The notes below the pieces were generated by a model. It saw only the letters and a list, made by a program, of their open reading frames with translations, did no database searches and was not told where the DNA came from. 64,000 nucleotides of DNA, taken from positions 5,022,001 to 5,086,000 of the forward strand of contig JBGAFV010000001.1 of NCBI GenBank assembly GCA_044227095.1, given 5' to 3'. A program made the translations under genes and the position numbers. Below, piece by piece: positions 35,675-44,876 of this stretch; positions within the stretch are counted from its first letter, which is position 1, and each line of letters starts with the position of its first letter. This DNA is from JACMLD01 sp044227095. GTDB lineage: Bacteria > Bacteroidota > Bacteroidia > Chitinophagales > Chitinophagaceae.

Positions 35675-36814
35675 CTATTTTTCTTTTAACGCCACCACGC
35701 AAGTAGTAAGGTTATGCATTTCTAAACTGCCGCCTGTAGCCCTGCCCAGTTCTGCATTGCTAAACATGCCCGCCATTGGCACATTCCAAACATTTTTTAC
35801 ACCATCCATTTCTTCATGTATCATTGGGCCCAGTGCCACCTGTCTTCCTGCGCAACTAAAAACAATTACTGCATCCGCCTCGGGCATTTCCGCAGTTTTC
35901 ATTTCAGCAGCGGCATTAATTACTTTATCCACCACATCAAAATCTGGCGGAAGTGAAAAACGAACTTTACTTCCCTGTGGCACGGTGCCGCTGCAATAAA
36001 AAGATCTATCATTCCAATCAATCAATAAACCAGGCCGCATTACCGGATCTCCTTTTTCTTTTTGCATTTGCAATGGAAAAGTAGAAGCTATCTCTACAAT
36101 AAGATTTTTATTATCAGGCGTAACATTTTCAAGTCCGCCATACTTTACGGTAAGATCCAGCACAGGAATATCATCCACTGTATACACATGGTTGCCTTCG
36201 CTCTTTGTAACTGTTCTTACTGTACCTACAGCATGCCAGCCGCAGGTGGCGCGGCCTTTTATTTTTATTTTATCTTCGTTCAACACTACTACAACAAGGC
36301 CCTGTTTACTTTCCCAATGACTGGTAAAAACAGTTTGTTCAGAAAAAGTGTAATCATCTCCTGCACCTCCCCCATATATGTTTATGTCTTTACCAATCAC
36401 GTCTTCAAAGCCCAGCAGCAATGCTTCAGCATCTGTTTCTGTATGACTGTATGTAAGCAAGAAAGCGGGATTGGAAAAATGCGCCAGTGCTTTTTTCGCC
36501 AGTGTATTTGCTGTTTCCCTGAAGTTTTTTTCCGGATAATCGCTATAGAGGATAGTAAAATATTCTTTGTTGATATCCAGCAATAGAATGGCAATACCGC
36601 CCATACCTGTTTCCCTGTCTATAAACTCACCATTTGTTGTAGCACCAAATACAGCAATACCGGCTTCAGCCAATAGTTTTTTAATAGCAGTGCGATCGTA
36701 TTTGGGAGATAAAAAAACTGTGGCGAGTGTTGGTTTAAAACCATCGGCCATTGATTGCGTCAAAGCTGTTTTTATTTCTTCTGTTGATTTTCCTTTAATT
36801 GATTTTGCCTTCAT
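35675..36814 (-). CDS. FIST domain protein (N and C parts), copy A
   Basis: A 379-residue soluble protein of the FIST family, which pairs an N-terminal FIST_N sensory domain with FIST_C. It begins MKAKSIKGKSTEEI. Typical blocks are VFGATTNGEF, NIYGGGAGDDYTF (the glycine-rich turn of FIST_N), LPLQM-type text before GDPVMRPGLLI, and the C-terminal VFSCAGRQVALGP. FIST domains are proposed to bind small ligands, perhaps amino acids, and occur near kinases and cyclases. Here the gene lies 75 bases before the giant kinase and after a paralogue, which fits a role as a soluble sensor for that kinase; this is inferred. The following gap holds a degenerate AACCACGGAGGCACC intergenic element. Confidence 0.88.
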   Translation of the reverse strand: MKAKSIKGKSTEEIKTALTQSMADGFKPTLATVFLSPKYDRTAIKKLLAEAGIAVFGATTNGEFIDRETGMGGIAILLLDINKEYFTILYSDYPEKNFRETANTLAKKALAHFSNPAFLLTYSHTETDAEALLLGFEDVIGKDINIYGGGAGDDYTFSEQTVFTSHWESKQGLVVVVLNEDKIKIKGRATCGWHAVGTVRTVTKSEGNHVYTVDDIPVLDLTVKYGGLENVTPDNKNLIVEIASTFPLQMQKEKGDPVMRPGLLIDWNDRSFYCSGTVPQGSKVRFSLPPDFDVVDKVINAAAEMKTAEMPEADAVIVFSCAGRQVALGPMIHEEMDGVKNVWNVPMAGMFSNAELGRATGGSLEMHNLTTCVVALKEK

Positions 36815-36872
36815 AAACTTGTCTGTTTTTTATCATTGCCCCGGTCGGTGTCCCATCTAACGTAATTGTATT

Positions 36873-37997
36873 CTATTTTTCTTTTAATGCTACCCAGCTT
36901 ACCGTTGTGCCATGAAATTCGGGCCGTGTATCATCCAGTTTTCCAAATTCTCCACGTGAGAAAAAACCTGCCATTGGTTTATCCCACGTTGCAGCGAGGC
37001 CTTCTATTTCTGAAAATAACATTGGGCCCAATGATGAACGCCTGCCAAAGCAGGAAAATACTATCATAGCATCCGCATCCGGCAATTCTTTTTCTTTTAT
37101 TTCTTTAGAACTTTCAATCACGGTATCAATAACTTCAAAGTCGGGTGGAAGTGAAAAACGAAACATTGATCCTTGTTTTACCGGACCACCAACCAATACT
37201 GCATCGTTTTCTTTATTCCAGAATAAAATGGGCCGCATAACCGGCTTTCCGGATTCTCTTTGTACCTGCAATGGAAAACTGTCTATCTCTTCCGATCTTT
37301 CATTTACCAGGATTTCTTTGCCAAGAAATTTTTTCACCACCTGTATAGCAGGTTCATCATCTATTGTAAAGATCCACGAGCCTTCGCTTTTAGTGATTTT
37401 TTTTTCTGTGCCAACAGGTTTCCATCCCGATACAGCAACTCCTTTTATATCAATTTTATCTTCGTCAAGAATTAGTGATATTAACCCTGTATTGCTTTTG
37501 ATACCATTGGTAAATACGGTGCCCTGGAAATTAAAAGGTTCTCCTGCCACCCCACCAATAACCGTAACATGATCACCTGCTTTATCCAACAAGCCTTTAA
37601 TAATGTCTTCACCCGGCGTTCGCATGTCGGCATTGGAAATAATGAAAGCAGGACGATTGAAAATATTTTTCGCAAATGCAGCAACCTCGCATGAAGATTC
37701 ATATGTGGATGCAAGATCAAAATCTTTTACAACAATTTTAAAATTTGCCTTGTCCATATCCAGGAGCAATACAATAATGCCGGTGGGTTCTATCCCCTGC
37801 TCGTTAAATTTTTCTGAAGTACTTGCTCCGAAAATTGAAATACCTTTTGCATCCAACACCTCTGATACAGCATCAACATCTTCTAACTCGGTTAAAAATA
37901 CAAATGCAAGTGTTGGCTTATAGTCATCAACCATACTTTGTTCCAACGCTCTTTTAATGTCCTCTGCTGATTTTCCTTGAATTGATTTTGCCTTCAT
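36873..37997 (-). CDS. FIST domain protein, copy B
   Basis: A 374-residue paralogue of the next gene, starting MKAKSIQGKSAEDIKRALEQ. It shows the same order of blocks: ISIFGASTSEKF, VTVIGGVAGEPFNF, SFPLQVQRESGKPVMRP, VFSCFGRRSSLGP and a final WVALKEK that is shared with copy A (VVALKEK). The two are clearly a tandem duplication but well diverged, so they may bind different ligands. There are 58 bases between them. The 5' flank holds a degenerate repeat (AATTCGTAAGAATTCGTGG read on the minus strand) that is not specific to this gene. Confidence 0.88.
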   Translation of the reverse strand: MKAKSIQGKSAEDIKRALEQSMVDDYKPTLAFVFLTELEDVDAVSEVLDAKGISIFGASTSEKFNEQGIEPTGIIVLLLDMDKANFKIVVKDFDLASTYESSCEVAAFAKNIFNRPAFIISNADMRTPGEDIIKGLLDKAGDHVTVIGGVAGEPFNFQGTVFTNGIKSNTGLISLILDEDKIDIKGVAVSGWKPVGTEKKITKSEGSWIFTIDDEPAIQVVKKFLGKEILVNERSEEIDSFPLQVQRESGKPVMRPILFWNKENDAVLVGGPVKQGSMFRFSLPPDFEVIDTVIESSKEIKEKELPDADAMIVFSCFGRRSSLGPMLFSEIEGLAATWDKPMAGFFSRGEFGKLDDTRPEFHGTTVSWVALKEK

Positions 37998-38080
37998 CCT
38001 TATTATTTTATACCACGAATTCTTACGAATTACACTAATTATTTCCCCAGGTCAGCGTCTTCACCAACTGGAATTGTCTT

Positions 38081-39250
38081 TTAATGATTTTCGTTTGCTT
38101 TTAAAACCCTTAATAAATTTCCTCCCAATATTTTTTCAATGTCCTTCTTGCTATATCCTTTTTCAACCAATGCTTTTGTTATTAGCGGATAATTTGTTAC
38201 ATCATCCAGTTGCAATGGTGTGGTGTTTATACCATCAAAATCGGAACCAAGGCCAACATAATCTACCCCAACCAACTTAATAATGTATTCAATATGATCG
38301 ATGAGATTAGACAATGGTGGACGTATAGCTTTTGCTTCATCTGCATGTTTATAGAAAAGCTGATCCATTGCATAAAAATCCTGCATACCAGTTTTAATCA
38401 GCGAATCATATTCTGCAATATGAGTTTTTTTAAAGGTCATTTCCTTCTTATCAAAACTGCTGTCTATAAACCCGGGATTAAAGTTTACTTGTATTACGCC
38501 ACCGTTTTTTGCAATAGCTTTTATCTGTTCATCTTTAAGGTTACGCCTGTGCGGCACCAACGCATATACAGAACTGTGCGAAGCAATAATTGGCTTTGTT
38601 GTTACTGCTATTACATCCCAAAAAGTTTGTTCGCCAGCATGACTAACGTCTACCATCATGCCCAATTCATTCATGTGTTTTACTACTTGTCTCCCAAAAT
38701 CTGTAAGGCCTTTGTGCGGCAATGGCTTTCCGCTTGTTTCATCTGCTGCACTTGTAGCCCACGATGGTGCAATATTGTGTGAAAGTGTAAGGTAACGGGC
38801 ACCGCGTTTGTATAAAGCTTCCAGTTTATTCAGATCGTCTTCTATCATGTGACCGCCTTCTACACCAAACATGGCTGCAATTTTATTTTGCTTTACCGCT
38901 TTCATCAATTCATCATAGCTATATACTTTTACAATTTTACCAGGGTTGCGTGTCACTACAGCATCAAGTGTATCCATCTCCCTGTTGGCATAAGCAAATG
39001 GATTTTTCACGTCTCCATCGCAATACACAGAAAATATTTGCACATCCAAGCCGCCGATTTTCCAACGGGCAAGATCGCTATGTGTTTTGCCTGTAAGATC
39101 TTGGTCAAACACAATTCCAATATCTACTGCTTTCATCAGTATGTCATTGTGCGTATCTACTACAATTGCTTTGCGGTGTATTTTTTGGTAAGATTGCGCT
39201 ACAAGCAAATGAGAACTAAAAACGAGAATAAGAATACCAGTAAATCTCAT
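38081..39250 (-). CDS. Membrane dipeptidase (peptidase M19), exported
   Basis: A 389-residue zinc peptidase of family M19, which hydrolyses dipeptides including D-residue forms. A signal peptide (MRFTGILILVFSSHLLVAQS) precedes the barrel. Metal-binding blocks are visible: VDTHNDI, GVEGGHMIEDDL, DVSHAGEQTFWD, IASHSSVYAL and GLGSDFDGI. Length is normal. The ATG overlaps the stop of a 35-codon FIST-like micro-ORF (ATGA), so translation is probably coupled to it. It is followed by the FIST genes. A dipeptidase beside proposed amino-acid sensors suggests amino acid or peptidoglycan peptide turnover, but this is only contextual. Confidence 0.92.
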   Translation of the reverse strand: MRFTGILILVFSSHLLVAQSYQKIHRKAIVVDTHNDILMKAVDIGIVFDQDLTGKTHSDLARWKIGGLDVQIFSVYCDGDVKNPFAYANREMDTLDAVVTRNPGKIVKVYSYDELMKAVKQNKIAAMFGVEGGHMIEDDLNKLEALYKRGARYLTLSHNIAPSWATSAADETSGKPLPHKGLTDFGRQVVKHMNELGMMVDVSHAGEQTFWDVIAVTTKPIIASHSSVYALVPHRRNLKDEQIKAIAKNGGVIQVNFNPGFIDSSFDKKEMTFKKTHIAEYDSLIKTGMQDFYAMDQLFYKHADEAKAIRPPLSNLIDHIEYIIKLVGVDYVGLGSDFDGINTTPLQLDDVTNYPLITKALVEKGYSKKDIEKILGGNLLRVLKANENH

Positions 39251-39354
39251 ACCTTTTGTTTTTCCATTATTGTTTTATCCACTTCTGCCATGCTTTCTAA
39301 TAAGGCAGATTGAATTCCTTCCGTTAATTTTCCTTTTATTGATTTTGCTTTCAT
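39247..39354 (-). pseudogene. Truncated FIST gene start, coupled to the dipeptidase gene
   Basis: An ATG at 39354 opens 35 codons beginning MKAKSIKGKLTEGIQSALLE and ending SMAEVDKTIMEKQKV. The first 22 residues match the N-termini of both downstream FIST proteins (MKAKSIKGKSTEEIKTALTQ). The frame then stops in a TGA that overlaps the dipeptidase ATG. This is the surviving 5' end of a third FIST gene, joined to the dipeptidase by a deletion or an insertion event. It may still serve as a leader that feeds ribosomes to the dipeptidase start. Confidence 0.75.
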
Positions 39355-39475
39355 ATTTTTTTGTTCCCTGCATTTGTTCTTTAATCATCAGCCGTTGTGT
39401 CACTCACTTGTACTTTTTATTCTTTATTCAGCAATTTGTTTAAGTCGGGTGCTGTTTAAATAAAATCGACTACAA

Positions 39476-42091
39476 TTATTTTACCGGCCCAAGGTATTTA
39501 TCAAACCATAATAATGTTTCTTTCATAAATTCTGTACGGGGTACCTGGTGGCCGCTTTTATACAAAATAAATTTCTTATCGGCTGCCGGTGTACCTAAAA
39601 AATTAAACATTGGCTTTTGCGATGTTTCCAAAGGAAAAAACATATCATGCTCTCCATTCATCATTAGTATGGGTTGTTTTACCCTCGGCAGAAAATTAAT
39701 CGGGTCTGCTTCCGGCAATGCTTTGCCCATTTCCATACCACCAACATTAAGCGCTACTGCTTTAAATCTTTTTTCTACTGCCGGCATAATGCCACCCATA
39801 TGGCCGCCCCAGCTCCATCCGAGATAAGCAACTTTATCTTTTTGCAAGTCAGATCTTGTTTCCAAATAATCAATAGTTCTGCCAATATCCTTCGCCCACA
39901 TAATAACATGATCTTTATAAAAAACAGATTCATCCTGCAAATCAGATTTAAGATCATCATGCCGCTCATTGGTTCCTTTGTATATGGGAAATACCAATGC
40001 CCTGCCGGTTTTTACAATAAAATCAACGCCCCACAAACCGGCTTCATGGTTATACCGTTTTGCATAAATATCTCCTGAGCCTGGCCAAAACAATACTGTT
40101 TGAAAGGGTGGTTTAGCATCTTTGGGCAAATAGAGGTAAGCCAACATCCTCTCGTTATTGTAAGCTGCATCAAAACTTATTTTCTGCAGTGTATAAAATT
40201 CGTCATCCCAACTGGAATCAATATGCGCATTCAGCGGCGTTTTATCATAAGTATATTGGCGCAGTATAATATCGAATGTTTTGTCATCAACCGGTTTCTC
40301 TTTTGTATAATCCCTGGAAGCAATGCTTACTGGTTTTGTAAGACCCGTCAAAGCGGTATCGCCGGGGAGTGATTGTATACACCTGAAGCCATTGGAGGCA
40401 CTTCTGTCAATACCATTTTGTGTATAGCTGTCATTAAACGCATAGGTGGGATCGTTAAACCCTCCGCCGAGAATATAATGCTGTCCTGCTTTTTCGTTTT
40501 CATTAGAACACCATTCACGTGCATTGCCTGCCAAATCATACATACCAAATGTATTATAGCCGGGAAGGCTGCCTGCGGCAACTGTGCCTTTACCATTAAA
40601 ATTACTTAAGGGAACAATAAATTCTGTACGCGACGGCTCTGCTACAACACCCCAATGAAAAACCGTTGGCAGTTTCTTATGCGCAAATGCGGCGTAGGCC
40701 GCAGCTTCATACCAGGAAACGCCGGTGACAGGATTATTCTCCTGTCCATCCGGATAGGTACCTGCTTCCCATGTTGAAGGACCTTGTCTGCCTGTCTTAT
40801 CTGTAAACATTGCCAATGCCGTTTCCAGTGGAACTACTTTTCCATTCACATAAACTGGATAGTTCCAGTATGTTTTATTGCTGTACCCACCTGCATCTAT
40901 AAACGCTTTGTATTTGGCATTGGTAACTTCATACTTGTCCATTAAAAATTCTCCCACTTGCCGCGGACCATAGCTTTCAAGGCCCACTATATACATATCC
41001 GTTGTTTTGGCCGGTATTCTTGCCATATCTTTTGGCAAACTGTTTATTGGATCAAGCCTCAGGTATTTTACATCGGGCCCAATTCTGCCAAATGCCCAGG
41101 GACCGGCATATTCTATAGTTTGATACCCTGGCTTTCTTATTTCCATCCGTATATACACACGCGGAAATGCAACTTCTTTAAGTGGCGTAATACCTGCAGA
41201 TCTCCAGGGTGCATCCGGTGTTTTATATTCTTTCCAAAATACTTCTGCGCCTGCAGGGTTTGTCTCCATTGAAATAGTGGTAGAAACAACTGGCCATAAT
41301 TTTTTAAAAGCACTATCGCCCGGAATAATTTTTCTTGCTTCCACAGCCAAATCATAAGCCTGCACCGGCGGTCGGAAATTTTCATTTACCAGTTTTTGAA
41401 TAGCAGGCAACAACTCATTGCGTGCATGCTGCCGGTTAAACCAGGGCCGAAGTATAAAAAATCCTGCAACTGAAATTATGATAACAACTGAAAGCAGTTT
41501 TGCAAATAACAACATCCGTCCTTTGGATGATTTATTAAACTCAACATACTTCACCGCCTTTCCTTCCAACTTTTGTTTAAGTGGCACCTGCAAACCGCTA
41601 TTTGACAATGCAAATATCTCTACAGGTTCTTTTACATTCTTCAATACATATTTTCCGAGAGAAACAGCCTGTATGTCTTTTTGGTTTTTTATATCGTCAT
41701 ATACTTTTGCAGAAATAAAAACACTGCCAGGCACTGCCAGCGATTCTAACCTAGAAGCAATGTTTACGCCATCGCCATGCACATCTCCTTCTTCAAAAAT
41801 TGTATCGGCCTGGTGTATGCCAATACGAAGCGGAACTTTAAGATCCTGCTGCATGGCAAGTTGTACTGCAATAGCAGCCCTTGCACATTCTGCTGCGCTA
41901 CTAAAACTGCAAATGGCGCCATCGCCGCTTAATTTAATGATTGATCCTTTGTGAAGATTTGTTTGTACCTCCAGGTTTGATTTTAATTTTTCACGCAGCC
42001 CCATTGCCATGGACTCATCTTCCTGCATAATAGCAGTAAAGCCCATAATATCGGCAAACATAATTGCAGCCAGTTGACGGGTTGGGGGCAT
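39476..42091 (-). CDS. Cyclase / membrane span / PEGA / SUMF1-like / alpha-beta hydrolase fusion
   Basis: An 871-residue fusion. Residues 1-170 are a class III cyclase with metal residues Asp14 (FADIMGF) and Asp57 (KLSGDGAI). A membrane helix lies near 197-217 (LLSVVIIISVAGFFIL). A PEGA-like strand region (METNPAGAEVFW) follows at about 265-335. A formylglycine-generating/SUMF1-like domain spans about 345-570 (DKYEVTNAKYKAFIDAGGY, PVTGVSWYEAAAYAAF, DLAGNAREWCSNE, NGFRC). The C-terminal hydrolase has Ser760 in GWSWGG, Asp816 in GEHDMFFP and His848 in SGHQVP. Similar tails occur behind Ser/Thr kinases in other bacteria. The cyclase should be cytoplasmic and the other parts periplasmic. No ligand can be named. 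Confidence 0.88.
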   Translation of the reverse strand: MPPTRQLAAIMFADIMGFTAIMQEDESMAMGLREKLKSNLEVQTNLHKGSIIKLSGDGAICSFSSAAECARAAIAVQLAMQQDLKVPLRIGIHQADTIFEEGDVHGDGVNIASRLESLAVPGSVFISAKVYDDIKNQKDIQAVSLGKYVLKNVKEPVEIFALSNSGLQVPLKQKLEGKAVKYVEFNKSSKGRMLLFAKLLSVVIIISVAGFFILRPWFNRQHARNELLPAIQKLVNENFRPPVQAYDLAVEARKIIPGDSAFKKLWPVVSTTISMETNPAGAEVFWKEYKTPDAPWRSAGITPLKEVAFPRVYIRMEIRKPGYQTIEYAGPWAFGRIGPDVKYLRLDPINSLPKDMARIPAKTTDMYIVGLESYGPRQVGEFLMDKYEVTNAKYKAFIDAGGYSNKTYWNYPVYVNGKVVPLETALAMFTDKTGRQGPSTWEAGTYPDGQENNPVTGVSWYEAAAYAAFAHKKLPTVFHWGVVAEPSRTEFIVPLSNFNGKGTVAAGSLPGYNTFGMYDLAGNAREWCSNENEKAGQHYILGGGFNDPTYAFNDSYTQNGIDRSASNGFRCIQSLPGDTALTGLTKPVSIASRDYTKEKPVDDKTFDIILRQYTYDKTPLNAHIDSSWDDEFYTLQKISFDAAYNNERMLAYLYLPKDAKPPFQTVLFWPGSGDIYAKRYNHEAGLWGVDFIVKTGRALVFPIYKGTNERHDDLKSDLQDESVFYKDHVIMWAKDIGRTIDYLETRSDLQKDKVAYLGWSWGGHMGGIMPAVEKRFKAVALNVGGMEMGKALPEADPINFLPRVKQPILMMNGEHDMFFPLETSQKPMFNFLGTPAADKKFILYKSGHQVPRTEFMKETLLWFDKYLGPVK

Positions 42092-42178
42092 TGGTTGTTT
42101 TATATGAGGAAGTTAATTAAGTTTTTCCGTTTACCGCTCACTCTTTTGGCATCTTCCCCAGTTTGATTTATTTAAGGC

Positions 42179-43372
42179 TTACAAATAACTCAGCCACCGC
42201 TTTTCCTTATGCATTGTTTTATAATTATCGTACCATTTGCTTATTGGATACATCAGCAAAACAATAAGCACCCATATTCCGTAAACAGTTAACAAAGAAT
42301 AGCCTTCTCCAGGCATAATAAATTTAAAAGGTACGCCCGGCGCACCCTGCAGACCCTCTGCTACCGTATGCCCTCTTAGAAAGTAGACAATGATTTCTGC
42401 AATATGCAGTATTAAAAAATGTACGGCAAAATAAAACAGCGGCACACGGCCATATACACTGATTACTTTTTGAAACCGGCTATCGTTGTTTTTTATTAAC
42501 CCAAGAAGTATTAATACTGGCCCAACCGTAGCAAACAGGAACAATAGCGACGGCGGATATTTCTGCACATTCATAAAAGAAAAGAAAGTAGCTAAGCCGG
42601 TCTTTTGCGTTTGCCAGGGAACAGGATCGCCATATACGTTGATTGCACGCAAAGCAAAAAAGAAAACAATAGCTGCAATGCCTATGCGTATTAATATTTT
42701 TCGGCGTTGTTCAAATTCATATTCAGTAAAAAATTTACCGCAGCAATAACCAAGTAAAGTCAATCCGGCCCAGGGAAGAAAAGGATAAAAAATAAAGAGG
42801 CTATGGTTTTTACCTAAAGAAATAAATCCAGGCTGGTGCAAGAGGTTCCACCATACCGGTACAGGCGTTGTTCTTGCTCGTTCTGCAAAATCGATCAGGT
42901 TGTGGCCAAAGAAGATGATTAATCCTATTGCAAGAATTGCACGAAAAGGCAAATTGATCAGCAAGCCAAGTATAATCATTCCCGCAGCAATAGACCAAAG
43001 CGTTTCCAGTATAAAAACACTGAAATAAATATCTCCGGTTACGATTAACGTCATAATGGTAAGATCAAAAAAGATAAGCCATAACCCACGTGTGATTAAA
43101 AAGAGACGCAGTTCTTTTTTTGTTTTTCGTTGTGCCTGCAGCCATGCAGAAAGCCCGGAGAGGAAAACAAATGTTGGTGCACAAAAATGAGTAACCCACC
43201 TTGTAAAAAACAATGCCGGGTATGTAGTTGCAGGATCGAGCGGATTGCCGGTAAAAGCGGCAACATGAAAATAGTCACGTGTATGATCAAGCGCCATTAT
43301 CACCATAATAATGCCCCGCAAAAAATCTATGGATTGAATGCGTTTGGAAGGCGCAGTTAAAGGTTGCGACAT
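42179..43372 (-). CDS. HGSNAT/DUF1624-like membrane acyltransferase, paralogue 1
   Basis: A 397-residue integral membrane protein with about ten helices. It begins with the family block KRIQSIDFLRGIIMVIMALDH and the loop RDYFHVAAFTGNPLDP, then FFTRWVTHFCAPTFVFLSG, and ends HKEKRWLSYL. This is the heparan-alpha-glucosaminide N-acetyltransferase catalytic-like family, which moves acetyl groups across a membrane to sugar acceptors; the conserved Asp-His in MALDH is the proposed active site. Three paralogues lie upstream on the same strand. This copy is separated from them by an amidohydrolase and an NTF2-like gene and is the most diverged at its end (KTMHKEKRWLSYL instead of HKEKWWLSYL). Confidence 0.85.
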   Translation of the reverse strand: MSQPLTAPSKRIQSIDFLRGIIMVIMALDHTRDYFHVAAFTGNPLDPATTYPALFFTRWVTHFCAPTFVFLSGLSAWLQAQRKTKKELRLFLITRGLWLIFFDLTIMTLIVTGDIYFSVFILETLWSIAAGMIILGLLINLPFRAILAIGLIIFFGHNLIDFAERARTTPVPVWWNLLHQPGFISLGKNHSLFIFYPFLPWAGLTLLGYCCGKFFTEYEFEQRRKILIRIGIAAIVFFFALRAINVYGDPVPWQTQKTGLATFFSFMNVQKYPPSLLFLFATVGPVLILLGLIKNNDSRFQKVISVYGRVPLFYFAVHFLILHIAEIIVYFLRGHTVAEGLQGAPGVPFKFIMPGEGYSLLTVYGIWVLIVLLMYPISKWYDNYKTMHKEKRWLSYL

Positions 43373-43511
43373 GAGATATAGTTTGGATTGAACGTTATCT
43401 GGATTTTAAAAGACACCTGTTCTTTTTACCTTGACCCACCGCTGCCCTCACCAAAGCCTGCCCGGCCAAGCCGTTCGGACGGGGAGAAGAAGCTAAGAAC
43501 ATCATCTTCTT

Positions 43512-44804
43512 TTATTCCTTATCAATGGATAATACAGTTTGCAATAAAACATTTGCTCCATTGGCCATATCTGCAGGCTTTGTAAATTCTTTGGGTGAAT
43601 GGCTAATGCCGCTAACACTCGGAACGAAAATCATTCCCACAGGGCAAATAACCGCCATATCCTGTGTATCGTGCCCCGCACCACTTTGCATAAATTTATA
43701 CGTAAAGCCCAGCGCTTTTGCAGACTGTACAATTTTATCCTGCATTTTTTTATCCGTAAGCGCAGGAATTACTTTGTTCTTTAGCACAAATGAAAATTTT
43801 GTACCCGATGCTGTACCAATAGAATCTGCCTTGAGTTCCATTGCGTGAAAGAGTTGCATGATGACGTCGTAAGACAAATCCCTGAACTCCATACCCAGCA
43901 CAACTTTACCGGGCACTACATTGTACGCACCGGGCAAAGCTGTTATTTTTCCTACAGTACCTACTTGCCTGCCTGGCAAACTTGTAGCCGTTTCATTTAC
44001 AGCAATAATAAATTTTGCAGCTGCAAGCAATGCATCATGGCGTATATTCATTGGCGTTGTACCTGCATGGTTGGCAAACCCCTCAACAGTTACTTCCCAA
44101 TCGCAAATGCCAACAATGCCTTCTACTACCCCAATCTGTAAATTTTCTCTTTCTAAAATACCGCCCTGTTCAATATGCAATTCAAAAAAAGCAGCCAGCT
44201 CATCTTTTTTTATTCTTGCGTTTGCAATGTTCTCCGGGTTACCGCCGAGGTATTTAATACCATCGCCAATAGCTTTACCACTCTGGCTGATGATTTTGAA
44301 CTCTTCTTTATCAAAGTCTTTTGCTATAGCGCTACTGCCTACTGTTCCGCCTTCTTCATTTGAAAAAATGATTACTTGCAATGGGTGATTTGTTACAATT
44401 TTATTTTCATTCAGTACTTCTATAAGTTCCAATGCGCTTAAAGAACCAACACAGCCATCATAATTGCCGCCATCCGGTACCATATCTAAATGAGAGCCAA
44501 ATGCAATTGGTTTTAGTGAATTATTCTTCCCTTTTCTTTTACCAATAATATTGCCGCCTTCATCAATATGCACATCAAGCCCGGCCTTCTTCATCAATTC
44601 AATATACCATGCCCTTGCTTCAAAATCGCCTTTTGTATAGGCAACTCTATAACCCCGGCCCAGCGAGTCTTTTCCAAACTTTGCCAGTTCAAAAATGCGT
44701 GACTCTATTCGTTGCTGGTTTACTTTTATTGCAGGTTGCGCAAACAACACAACAGAAAAAAACATACACGCAATAACAAGCAATATTGACAAATGCTTTC
44801 TCAT
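43512..44804 (-). CDS. M20-family amidohydrolase, N-carbamoyl-amino-acid hydrolase-like, exported
   Basis: A 430-residue zinc amidohydrolase. I start at the ATG at 44804 (MRKHLSILLVIACMFFSVVL), which gives a signal peptide; the 16 upstream codons do not. Metal ligands follow the M20 hydantoinase/carbamoylase pattern: GSHLDMVPDGGNYDG, FSNEEGG, FELHIEQGG, and a late histidine in GAGHDTQDMA. The dimerisation lid contains GFANHAGTTPM. The family hydrolyses N-carbamoyl-L-amino acids, ureidoglycolate or allantoate; the substrate here is unknown, and export is unusual for cytosolic nitrogen enzymes. It sits inside the acyltransferase cluster. Confidence 0.88.
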   Translation of the reverse strand: MRKHLSILLVIACMFFSVVLFAQPAIKVNQQRIESRIFELAKFGKDSLGRGYRVAYTKGDFEARAWYIELMKKAGLDVHIDEGGNIIGKRKGKNNSLKPIAFGSHLDMVPDGGNYDGCVGSLSALELIEVLNENKIVTNHPLQVIIFSNEEGGTVGSSAIAKDFDKEEFKIISQSGKAIGDGIKYLGGNPENIANARIKKDELAAFFELHIEQGGILERENLQIGVVEGIVGICDWEVTVEGFANHAGTTPMNIRHDALLAAAKFIIAVNETATSLPGRQVGTVGKITALPGAYNVVPGKVVLGMEFRDLSYDVIMQLFHAMELKADSIGTASGTKFSFVLKNKVIPALTDKKMQDKIVQSAKALGFTYKFMQSGAGHDTQDMAVICPVGMIFVPSVSGISHSPKEFTKPADMANGANVLLQTVLSIDKE

Positions 44805-44876
44805 GAAATATTTTTTAAAATTCTTTTGAGATTTAGGCATCACTACTCTCACCAGGACAAGGACAAGTACAAATTA

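Noticed and set aside
36062..36586. 174-codon plus-strand ORF
   Set aside because: Antisense to a clear FIST gene.
38210..38782. 190-codon plus-strand ORF
   Set aside because: Antisense to the M19 dipeptidase, whose metal-binding motifs are intact.
41418..41954. 178-codon plus-strand ORF
   Set aside because: Antisense to the cyclase domain of the fusion gene; composition is that of a shadow frame.
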